From: Ascoidea tarda (nom. inval.)
Taxonomy: Eukaryota > Ascomycota > Saccharomycetes > Ascoideales > Ascoideaceae
Direction: 5' to 3'
DNA length: 20,838 bases
Assembly: GCA_030560485.1 (NCBI GenBank)
Contig: JAKTTS010000275.1
Span: 1 to 20,838, forward strand
In this document: one piece after another, positions 9,187 to 16,873 of the stretch
How the letters are laid out: each line of letters begins with the position of its first letter
How positions within the stretch are numbered: the stretch's first letter is position 1
Translations under genes and position numbers: made by a program
Notes under the pieces: model-generated
The model's database searches: none
The model's input: the letters and a program-made list of their open reading frames with translations, nothing else
What the model was told of the DNA's origin: nothing

Positions 9187-9973
9187 CGTTGTGCTCTTGT
9201 TACGTTTACCTTTTGCAACAAAATGTAAGTGAAACGCCTTTAATGTGTGTAATTTTGAGGCTGATATTTTTAAAACCGTGTAAATGTGAGAACGTCACAT
9301 GTTTCTGTTTGCTTTTCAACGTTTTTTTTCATTTCCACTACAATGGACACCAAAAGAGAAAACGGTAAGGGAAAGCCAATGGACGGGAGTTTTAATTCAC
9401 ATGCATCTAGATGAGTAGCTGAAGAGAGGTTTTGCTGGTAGCCATTGAATGACACTGAAGCTGAAACAGCGCAAACCATCCAGTTCCCGGTGTAGAGAAG
9501 AGCAAGCAAAGGGTGCATATACGACTGTGGAAGAGCTTTTGAGGACCAGAGTGGTGGGTTTTCCACGGCTGCATAAGCAGCAGCATGTAGCAGCGGCTTT
9601 TCCGCAGCAAACGCTCTAGCCAGGACCAATGAGCGGAGCGTGTGGAAGAGGGACCTGTATGCGGGCGCTGTGCTGCTGTGCGTGCGTTCCAAGGAAACTC
9701 TGGCTCCTGCACGCCATGATAACCTGTGGGCACGTGTTATTTCTGATGAGTGTGCCTCTATTGTGTCTGTCCACAGTGCTGCCTGCTGCCATTGGCTGAA
9801 GACGAAAGCCCACATCCAACTTGGTCAACATCTGCGATTTTTGCTCTCTGTCCTGGTGTTATCGTCTTGATGCGAGATTTAATTCTAGAAAGACTGGCGA
9901 AGTGGTGCGTTTTTTCTTTCTTGTCCAGTTTATACACTCTCATCTTGGGGTCAGATATAATCTGCTTTGATCC

Positions 9974-9981
9974 TATATAAA
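9974..9981 (+). promoter_or_regulatory. TATA box of the 2-oxoglutarate oxygenase gene
   Basis: TATATAAA lies 100 bases before the ATG at 10081, a normal TATA-to-start distance for yeast genes. It fits the consensus TATAWAWR. Confidence 0.75.
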
Positions 9982-10001
9982 TTGTCTGCTTTGCACTCAC
10001 C

Positions 10002-10034
10002 ATGAGGGTTGTGTGTTTTCCAGATCATCGCTAG
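10002..10034 (+). other. Possible upstream ORF of 10 codons in the oxygenase leader
   Basis: An ATG in a strong context (ACCATGA) opens a 10-codon frame, MRVVCFPDHR, closed by TAG at 10032-10034, 46 bases before the main ATG. It would act on translation only if transcription starts upstream of it. It begins just 21 bases after the TATA box, closer than most yeast start sites, so it may not be in the mRNA. Confidence 0.3.
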
Positions 10035-10080
10035 TTGCTCCAATCCACAACACTGCTGCTACTCTTCCTTGCTTTGAAAA

Positions 10081-11388
10081 ATGACAGTTTCTGAAACAAT
10101 TAACAGCTACTCTGACGTCCCCGTTGATGTCGACGCCGACGTCTTAAGACAAAAATTCATTCCTGATATCGATGTGCAAGAAGTCGATGCCAAATACAAT
10201 GTGCGTCCTTTTCCAAATGTCGGAAAGACAAAGGAAAATTTGAAAATATTAACCTTGGATTCCTTGGACTTTAGCAAGTATCAAGATGGTCCTGAGGGTT
10301 TGCAATCAAGAATAGAATTAGCTGATAAGTTGGAGAAGGCTATCACCACCATTGGCTTCTTCAACATAGTCAATTTTGGTTTCTCGGATGCTGAATACGA
10401 TCGTCTTGCTTCTATTTCCCAGGCCATTTTAGAACTACCTCAAGAAGACAAATTGAAGTATAGATCTGGCGCTTTAAGATCTGATGAAGAAGACCGTTCT
10501 AAATCTTTGGGAGCTGAAAGAGGTTTCGGTTTCAAACCAAAGGGTTACTGGAATATTAATGCAAAGGTTAGAGATAACATTGAATTTTACAATATCAAAG
10601 ATTTGGTTCACGACAGCCAGTTATTTGATGAAAAAAAGAACTATCCAGAAATTGCTAAGGCTCATTTGCCCGAAATTGGAAACTATTATCGTTTCCTACA
10701 TTTCAATGTTTTGAGAAAACTTTGCATTCTTTGTGATATCATCTTAAAATTGCCCGAAGGAACCCTATGGGAAACTCATTTCAAAGTCTATAAAGATGAT
10801 CTTGTGAATTCTGGTGGCGGATGGGCAAGATTAATGATTTATCATGGCTTAAAACCCGATGAATACAAACTAACCAATAACATCCAACTAAGAGGCCATT
10901 CTGATAGTCCAGGTTTTACTTTCATCAAAGGTTTCGCTGAAATATTTGGCTTGCAAATTAGAGATTACTACAGCGGTGAATGGATCTATGTTCAACCAAT
11001 TAAGGAAGCCCTATGTGTTAACGTTGGTGATGCAATGGAATTCATCACTGGTGGCTACTTCAAATCCTCAATCCACAGAGTTGTTGCTCCACCTGATGAT
11101 CAAAAAGGCTTCAAAAGAATGATGGCTATTTATTTCTGCGACCCTGCTTTTTCTTCCGTTTTAGATCCAGAACATTTGCAATCTCCTAAACTAAACGAAT
11201 TGAGCATTACAAAACCAGACGAGTGGGAAAGAATAACTCACGATGTTTGGTCAAATGAAAAAGGAAGATTGTTTGGTCAAAAGAAAATCAACAGCGTCCA
11301 AGGTGATGAGCCAAGAGCTGTTAAAATGTTTGGTAGATTAGCAGAAAGATGGCATCAAATTGATCTTCAACAACAAATCAAAATCTAA
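10081..11388 (+). CDS. 2-oxoglutarate/Fe(II)-dependent oxygenase, isopenicillin-N-synthase-like
   Basis: 435 aa. The family uses Fe(II), O2 and usually 2-oxoglutarate to hydroxylate or desaturate small molecules. Residues about 52-130 match the non-haem dioxygenase N-terminal domain (ADKLEKAITTIGFFNIVNFGF, with the usual GFF.V.N.G pattern). The catalytic core has the iron triad His273-x-Asp275 in RGHSDSPGF and His332 in SSIHRVVAPP, and Arg346 in RMMAIYF where the co-substrate carboxylate is normally held. The usual R-x-S is R-M-M here. Length is above the typical 310-360 aa, with an N-terminal extension of about 50 residues and a C-terminal tail of about 75. There is no signal peptide, so it is probably cytosolic. 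The substrate is unknown. Similar proteins occur across fungi, but I cannot assign one. No CTG codon is used. Confidence 0.9.
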   Translation: MTVSETINSYSDVPVDVDADVLRQKFIPDIDVQEVDAKYNVRPFPNVGKTKENLKILTLDSLDFSKYQDGPEGLQSRIELADKLEKAITTIGFFNIVNFGFSDAEYDRLASISQAILELPQEDKLKYRSGALRSDEEDRSKSLGAERGFGFKPKGYWNINAKVRDNIEFYNIKDLVHDSQLFDEKKNYPEIAKAHLPEIGNYYRFLHFNVLRKLCILCDIILKLPEGTLWETHFKVYKDDLVNSGGGWARLMIYHGLKPDEYKLTNNIQLRGHSDSPGFTFIKGFAEIFGLQIRDYYSGEWIYVQPIKEALCVNVGDAMEFITGGYFKSSIHRVVAPPDDQKGFKRMMAIYFCDPAFSSVLDPEHLQSPKLNELSITKPDEWERITHDVWSNEKGRLFGQKKINSVQGDEPRAVKMFGRLAERWHQIDLQQQIKI

Positions 11389-11402
11389 TTCAAAATCTAA
11401 TT
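11379..11402 (+). repeat. 12-bp tandem duplication across the oxygenase stop codon
   Basis: CAAAATCTAATT occurs twice in exact tandem. The TAA stop (11386-11388) is in the first copy, and because the unit is 12 bases the second copy places another in-frame TAA at 11398-11400. Confidence 0.8.
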
Positions 11403-11886
11403 CAAATTCAAATTTAAATCAACCCCTAAACACACTGTTTTTTACATTTGATATATATACATATATTCTTTACTTCTAAATATTCTTTTCCTCTATATTC
11501 ATTTTTACTTTTTTGTTTTATTCCCTCTATGACCCGCTCAATAAAATTTTTCATGTCCTTTACTTTCTCAAAAAACCACCTTAAATCCACCTTAAATCTT
11601 CGCACACACTACAAAATCACCAATTTCCTCATATCCCCTTGTTTATTTCCTTGTATCCCCTTCTTTTCCAGCCCTTTTCTGAACCAGGTCACATGAATTT
11701 TCAACTTTGATCTGTTGATTTGAAAATTGTTAAATGAAAGGTGGTCAATTTTTCCCCTGCTTGAATTTATATTGTCTTAAGAACCAATACATCACTAGCA
11801 TTCACTTCAATCTATTTATCTTTTCATTTAGTTTCTTTTGCTTTTTTTTTCTCCCTTAAATCTTCTCATATTTACTTCAATTGACC
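11389..11886. promoter_or_regulatory. Spacer: oxygenase 3' flank and Tudor-SN promoter
   Basis: 498 bases of A+T-rich, pyrimidine-skewed sequence. TATATATACATATAT at about 11452-11466 is a likely 3'-end efficiency element for the oxygenase mRNA. A 9-bp inverted repeat AATTTTCAA/TTGAAAATT (11696-11704 and 11720-11728, spacer 15) lies about 160-190 bases before the Tudor-SN start. A T-rich tract (about 11820-11855) precedes the start. The plus-strand frame 11448-11696 is not gene-like. Confidence 0.5.
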
Positions 11887-14613
11887 ATGTCCCAAAACAA
11901 TAACAAAGTCTTCTCTGCTAAAGTCAAAAACGTTCTCTCTGGTGATACTTTAATCCTCGTTCCAACAAATCATAAAGGCACATCTCCACCTCCTGAACGT
12001 CAATTATCTTTAGCTTACTTGCAAGCTCCAAGATTAAACCTAAATGAGGTTTACTCTTTCGAATCCAGAGAACTCTTAAGAAATCTATTATTAGGTAAAG
12101 TTGTCCAATTTAAAGTTTTATACACTTTGCCTGCTTTAAATAATTCAAAAAGAGAATTCGGTGATGTTAAAACACCAATTTTCAACAGTTTAATTGAATA
12201 CGTTTTAGCTAAAGCTACTGCCAAAGTCAGAGAAAACGCTGAATCTCACAATGAAGACTATTATTATGATTTGAAAGACTTGGAAGATAAAGCTAAAAAG
12301 GACAAGATTGGTTTATGGGTCCACACAACTCCTTTACAATTAGAAAATGAGTTGTTATACAATGAAATCGAACAATCCAAGACAACTCCTTATGATGCAA
12401 TCATTGAAAGAGTTATTTCTGGTGATCGTCTTTTAGTTAGAATATTGCTAAGCAAGAAAAAACATGCTGTTTTACCTGTATTAATTGGTGGTGTTAGATC
12501 TCCAAGAACCGCCTCCTTAGAAGATGAAAAGGCTGAACCTTACGGCAACGAAGCCAAAGTATTTGTTGAACAAAGATTAATATCGAGAATGGTTAAATTG
12601 TCTGTTATTGGCTCCTCCTCAAATGGTGTCCCAATTGCCAAAATTATTCACCCTGCTGGAGACATCGCTGAAAAAATTCTTGAAGCTGGTTTAGCTGAAA
12701 TAGTTGATTGGCAATCAACAATGATTGGCTCTTCCAAAATGTCAATTTTAAGAACCTGTGAAAGATCTGCAAAAATCAGCAATAAAGGTTTATGGAAAAA
12801 TACAAGCACCAGATCAATTGCTCTCAGTGACTCCAAAAATCTTATTAGACCAGGCAATAAACTAAATGCTATTGTCACTAGAATTATTTCTGCCGACACT
12901 CTTGCTATTAGAATTAATAATGATTTCGAAGATAAAGAATACACTGTTCAATTGTCTTCATTAAGAGGTCCAAAACAATCAGATGCAAACCAAACAAATT
13001 TCATACCATTTGCTAAAGAATTTGTTAGAAAATTGTCCATTGGTAAAAAAATTACCATTCAAATTGATGGAATTAGACCAAAAAACGAACAATTTCCAGA
13101 AAGACCTTTAGTTTCAGTTACTTTGCCAAATGGTGAAGATTTATCAAAAATAATTGTTACAAACGGTTGGGCCCAAGTTATTAGACACAGAAGAGGCGAT
13201 GATGATAGATCACCAAATTGGGATGAATTAATCGAAATTGAAGCTGAAGTTATAAAAGCTAAAAAGGGTATGCATGGAAAGCTTCCTCGTGTCGAAAGAA
13301 TTGTTGACGCATCGGAAAATATTGGTAGAGCTAAAACATATCTACAAACATTACAAAGTAGAACCAAGATCTCAGCAGTTGTCGATTATGTTTCATCACC
13401 AAATAGATTTAGATTGATTTTACCCAAAGAAGGTTACAAGCTAGTATTGGTATTAGGTGGATTAACCAACACTCTAACTGGGGGTAAAGACTCCGAATTG
13501 AATAAAGCTGCACTTGACTTTGTTACCAAAAAATCGTTGCAAAGAGATGTTCATATTGAAATTTATAGTGTTGATAGAATTGGGTCTTTTATTGGTAACT
13601 TGTTTTTGCCAGGACAAAATCTACCATTACAAATTAATTTATTGAAACAAGGTTTTTATAAAATCCATGAAAATTCAGTCAATCAAATCAAATTTGCAGA
13701 TCAAATGTGGGAAGCTCAAGAATCAGCTCAAGAACAGAAAATAGGAATCTGGAAAAACTACGTGCCAGAAGATGATGAACAAGAATATTCCAAGAACAGT
13801 TCAGTTAAAGATATAACTGATAAGACTGAAAACTTAAAACTTGTAAATAAATATCATGACATTGAAATAACAGATGTATCAGATGAGGGATTAATATCAT
13901 TTCAACTTTTAAATGCTGAAACCGATAAACTTATACCATTTATGAAGGAATTCCACGAGTTCCATAATAACCAACCAATCAAAGCTGTCAAGGTAACTGC
14001 TCCAGGGGTTATTCCAGCATATCCAACACTTTTACCTAGATTACCAAGAAAGGGAGATTATGTATCTGCCGAATTTTCAAGCAATGGAAAATTCTATCGT
14101 GCCAAAGTCCTTTCCTACGATAAAACAACTCGTAAATGCAAAGTTCAACACATTGATTTTGGTAACACAGACAAAGTCCCAACATCATCGATACGTGAAT
14201 TGCCTCCTCAATTTTCACTAGCCAAATTGGGTGCACAAGGACATGTTGGTTTGTTGTCTTTGATCAAATTGCCACCATCCAAACCAACTGATTATCTTAC
14301 AGATGCTATTTACTTTCTCGAAGACTTGATAGCTGGAAAGAAGTTGATTGCATGCGAAAACAAAAGCAATCCAACTCCAGGTGTCGAGATGTCAATCACT
14401 TTGTATGATCCAGAAAAGATTGAAAAGGATGTTACGTACTCCATAAATCGAGAGCTCGTTGAAAATGGATGGGCTATTGTCAACAAAAAACTCAAAGGTT
14501 TTGAAGTTGCAATGAAAGACGAATGGAAAACCTTGATCAAATTGGAACAACAAGCCAAGTTGGACAGAAAGGGCTGCTGGGAATTCGGTGACATTGAAGA
14601 AGACGAAGAATGA
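11887..14613 (+). CDS. SND1: Tudor staphylococcal nuclease (Tudor-SN, SND1/p100 family)
   Basis: 908 aa from ATG at 11887 (context ACCATGT). The frame is open two codons further up, but those are TTG and ACC. The protein has the full family layout: four staphylococcal-nuclease-like OB domains at about residues 6-146, 168-305, 323-468 and 493-624, a Tudor domain at about 720-775 (KGDYVSAEFSSNGKFYRAKV, then HIDFGNTD), and a split fifth SN domain to about 900. The repeated SGDTL, SGDRL and SADTL motifs open the first three SN domains, and each SN repeat ends near GLW or GIW. The family binds structured and small RNAs, can cleave inosine-containing RNA, and joins splicing, stress granules and, in animals, RISC. 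S. cerevisiae lacks it, while fission yeast has it. The D/E-rich tail ends DIEEDEE. No CTG codon is used. It probably acts in the cytoplasm. Confidence 0.96.
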   Translation: MSQNNNKVFSAKVKNVLSGDTLILVPTNHKGTSPPPERQLSLAYLQAPRLNLNEVYSFESRELLRNLLLGKVVQFKVLYTLPALNNSKREFGDVKTPIFNSLIEYVLAKATAKVRENAESHNEDYYYDLKDLEDKAKKDKIGLWVHTTPLQLENELLYNEIEQSKTTPYDAIIERVISGDRLLVRILLSKKKHAVLPVLIGGVRSPRTASLEDEKAEPYGNEAKVFVEQRLISRMVKLSVIGSSSNGVPIAKIIHPAGDIAEKILEAGLAEIVDWQSTMIGSSKMSILRTCERSAKISNKGLWKNTSTRSIALSDSKNLIRPGNKLNAIVTRIISADTLAIRINNDFEDKEYTVQLSSLRGPKQSDANQTNFIPFAKEFVRKLSIGKKITIQIDGIRPKNEQFPERPLVSVTLPNGEDLSKIIVTNGWAQVIRHRRGDDDRSPNWDELIEIEAEVIKAKKGMHGKLPRVERIVDASENIGRAKTYLQTLQSRTKISAVVDYVSSPNRFRLILPKEGYKLVLVLGGLTNTLTGGKDSELNKAALDFVTKKSLQRDVHIEIYSVDRIGSFIGNLFLPGQNLPLQINLLKQGFYKIHENSVNQIKFADQMWEAQESAQEQKIGIWKNYVPEDDEQEYSKNSSVKDITDKTENLKLVNKYHDIEITDVSDEGLISFQLLNAETDKLIPFMKEFHEFHNNQPIKAVKVTAPGVIPAYPTLLPRLPRKGDYVSAEFSSNGKFYRAKVLSYDKTTRKCKVQHIDFGNTDKVPTSSIRELPPQFSLAKLGAQGHVGLLSLIKLPPSKPTDYLTDAIYFLEDLIAGKKLIACENKSNPTPGVEMSITLYDPEKIEKDVTYSINRELVENGWAIVNKKLKGFEVAMKDEWKTLIKLEQQAKLDRKGCWEFGDIEEDEE

Positions 14614-15127
14614 GCAGTGCCTGCTGCTGCTACTCCTTCTAGGGTGTTTTCTTTGCATGTTTTCTGATTTACATAGCTTCTCTTTCTCATTTCATAACTC
14701 ACACTAAATATACTCATTAAAAGCTCTTTCTCCTCCACCAAACCACCACCGATCTGGGGAACTGCAGCAATTCCGTTTCATACGGGGGTCTGCTGCAGTG
14801 GAACCGGAGCTCTGTGGGCCTATTGCAGTAAGTCGTTCCGCGCAGACAGGTCTGTTCAGCGTTACCCAATTCATCAAAATTTTCAGCGAGTTATATTCCA
14901 AACAATTTTCCAATAAGTGTTTGAAAGTGTTAGCAGGAGCTGCTGGTTGATGAGTTGGAAGAGTTGTTCAAGAGCTGTTATTTTATGACATCTGGTTTTG
15001 TTTTCTGCTGTAATTCTGTGATTTCCTCTAAAAATACTAACATTGGGTCTTTTTTTAAACTTTTTATCGTCGTTTCGTTTCAGCCAACCACTACATAGTA
15101 TTCTTAAACAGATATTTACCATTTTGA
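14614..15127. promoter_or_regulatory. Spacer: Tudor-SN 3' flank and MME1 promoter, with G+C island
   Basis: 514 bases. Bases 14761-14820 contain 36 G+C out of 60, again an island in A+T-rich surroundings. It holds an inverted repeat around a CCG-N7-CGG element and a CCAAT at 14866-14870. The remaining 250 bases before MME1 are of normal composition, with no clear TATA box. Minus-strand frames at 14704-14913 and 14883-15122 overlap this region without gene-like features. Confidence 0.55.
14761..14799. promoter_or_regulatory. Inverted repeat with central CCG-N7-CGG in the MME1 promoter
   Basis: Exact 9-bp arms ACTGCAGCA (14761-14769) and TGCTGCAGT (14791-14799) are separated by 21 bases. Inside lies CCG TTTCATA CGG (14773-14785), centred within one base of the centre of the arms. 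CCG/CGG half-sites in everted order are bound by some Zn2Cys6 dimers. The arms could also form a hairpin in RNA, if this is transcribed. Confidence 0.45.
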
Positions 15128-16348
15128 ATGAATCGAGAAAATTTAGTTATAGACTTATCACCACAGATATCGGCCAACCACTTTGATTCGAATTCGCATT
15201 CCAGAAATGTCACACATCAAAATCACAAAGATAGTACCAACAATGATCTAGAAAACTCTTCTCCGATATGGATGTGTGTGGTAGCTGGTGCATTTGGTGG
15301 TTTAACTGGTGATACCTCGATGCATTCGCTAGATACAGTCAAGACTCGTCAACAGGGAGCACCCAACATTTTAAAATACAGAAATATGTTTACTGCCTAC
15401 AAAACAATATTTCTAGAAGAAGGTGTTTCAAGAGGTTTGTATTCGGGTTATTCTGCTGCCTTTCTTGGTTCGCTTCCTTCAAGCGCTATCTTTTTTGGTA
15501 CTTATGAATTAACCAAAAGATATCTTGTAAATGATTTGAATACGAATCCTACTATTGCTCATTTATCCGGAGGCTTCATAGCCGATCTTGCCACCAGTTT
15601 TATCTATGTTCCATCAGAAGTCATTAAAACACGATTGCAATTACAAGGCCAATTTAACAATAAGTTTTTCTATAGCGGTTACAACTACAATGGACTCACT
15701 GATGCAATCAAATCAATTTATCACAAAGAAGGTTGGAAAACTTTTTTCCATGGATTTAAAGCTACATTGTGTCGCGATCTACCATTCAGTGCTTTTCAGT
15801 TTGCATTTTATGAAAAATTCAGAGAATTTTCGTTTGATTACTTGAATTCAAAACCGGGGAAAGAAAATCAGAAAATTAAAAATGACAATACTGATCTGGA
15901 AATAAAAGAACTACCTATAGCCTTTGAATTCTTGACTGGAGCTGCTGCAGGTGGTTTGGCTGGTGTTTTAACCACTCCATTAGATGTCTTTAAAACTCGT
16001 TTGCAAACTCAAAATCCAAATCTACTAAATCACATTCCTTCACATCCAGTTATTTCCAAAACCTTGCCAATTAACTCATCAACAAATTCTGCTTCCAATG
16101 TAAATTTATCAAAGAAAATACTAGAAAAAAATATTCATACAATACCTCCATCAACTCCTCCAAAAAATCAAACTGTGATATTAAATACATCTTCAATTCT
16201 AAAAGGTTTATATATTGTTTATAAAACCGAGGGTGTAATAGGGCTTTTTGCAGGAGTTGGTCCAAGATTTGTGTGGACCAGTGTACAGAGTTCTATTATG
16301 TTATTCTTATATCAATTAACCTTAAGCAAATTAAACAGTCTTATATGA
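15128..16348 (+). CDS. MME1: Mitochondrial carrier, Mme1-type magnesium exporter
   Basis: 406 aa, a mitochondrial carrier (SLC25) of the inner membrane. Three carrier repeats are visible, with signature motifs HSLDTVKTR (66-74, Ser in place of the usual Pro), VPSEVIKTR (161-169) and TPLDVFKTR (283-291). Blocks [56 protein letters not shown] and [16 protein letters not shown] agree with S. cerevisiae Mme1 (YMR166C) as I remember it, including the unusual Ser in the first motif. Mme1 exports Mg2+ from the matrix. Residues 1-44 are polar and variable. A Ser/Asn/Pro-rich insert (about 297-355) sits in the third repeat, where yeast Mme1 also has one. The single CTG codon is in the variable loop near 256. 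The neighbour at the 3' side, YRA1, is convergent. Confidence 0.93.
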   Translation: MNRENLVIDLSPQISANHFDSNSHSRNVTHQNHKDSTNNDLENSSPIWMCVVAGAFGGLTGDTSMHSLDTVKTRQQGAPNILKYRNMFTAYKTIFLEEGVSRGLYSGYSAAFLGSLPSSAIFFGTYELTKRYLVNDLNTNPTIAHLSGGFIADLATSFIYVPSEVIKTRLQLQGQFNNKFFYSGYNYNGLTDAIKSIYHKEGWKTFFHGFKATLCRDLPFSAFQFAFYEKFREFSFDYLNSKPGKENQKIKNDNTDLEIKELPIAFEFLTGAAAGGLAGVLTTPLDVFKTRLQTQNPNLLNHIPSHPVISKTLPINSSTNSASNVNLSKKILEKNIHTIPPSTPPKNQTVILNTSSILKGLYIVYKTEGVIGLFAGVGPRFVWTSVQSSIMLFLYQLTLSKLNSLI

Positions 16349-16873
16349 TATAATACTTATATCGACTGAGTATCTTTTGTTAATATATTCTTCTCCGTCG
16401 TTCCATTTGTCGTTTTTTTTTATTCTTTTGGTATTTTATTTTTATAGTATTGTTTTTATTCTTAATCCTCTTAAATTTTTGTTATGGTTTTCAATTATTT
16501 TTTTCATATTTTTATTTTTCATTGATTCATGAGGGAATTAATTTTTAATTTTTATCAATTCTTTTGCTTTAGTTCATTCTGTATATATACACATAATTAT
16601 TTCAGAACTTTATAAGTACTGCATTGGATTATTATATTTTTCATTATATCTTATATCTTATATCTTTTATCTTATATCTTATATTCAAACTTATTTTTTT
16701 TTTGTCTTTATGATTAAGAATTAATAGAAAAATAAAAAAAAAATAATAAACATAAATATTTTGACTTTATTATAATATACTATATAATATTATTTGACGA
16801 AAATGTAAAACAGGATAAAATAAAATAAAATAAAACAAATATGAAATTAAAAATTTCTTTTAATAATACACGA
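16349..16873. terminator. Convergent 3' flanks of MME1 and YRA1
   Basis: 525 bases, very A+T-rich, between two genes that end toward each other. It carries TATATA words (about 16580 and 16787), a 7-bp TTATATC-type tandem array, A-rich runs (about 16729-16747) and (AAAAT)n at 16815-16834. These are the kinds of elements that direct yeast 3'-end formation on both strands. No gene or structured RNA is seen. Confidence 0.55.
16644..16686 (+). repeat. 7-bp tandem repeat (TTATATC)
   Basis: About six imperfect copies of TTATATC, one altered to TTTTATC. It lies in the shared 3' flank of MME1 and YRA1. Confidence 0.8.

Larger units (their letters stand above)
9187..10080. promoter_or_regulatory. Long G+C-rich promoter of the 2-oxoglutarate oxygenase gene
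   Basis: This 894-base spacer changes composition sharply. Bases 9601-9720 are 73 G+C out of 120, against roughly 20-30% in neighbouring spacers. Sites seen: CCAAT at 9376-9380, ACCAATGA at 9625-9632 and reversed as ATTGG at 9791-9795 (possible HAP/CCAAT-complex sites), CACGTG at 9731-9736, and a TATA box at 9974-9981. Many CTGC/GCAG words are present. Several overlapping frames on both strands (for example 9270-9815 minus) stay open because the sequence is G+C-rich; they share no gene-like composition and I reject them. The length, the TATA box and the clustered sites suggest a regulated gene. Confidence 0.65.

Noticed and set aside
9270-9815. 181-codon minus-strand frame with overlapping frames on both strands (9407-9733, 9616-9831, 9640-9870, 9750-9980)
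   Set aside because: Several frames are open together because the stretch is G+C-rich. The peptides have no domain, use codons unlike the neighbouring genes, and fill the promoter of the oxygenase.
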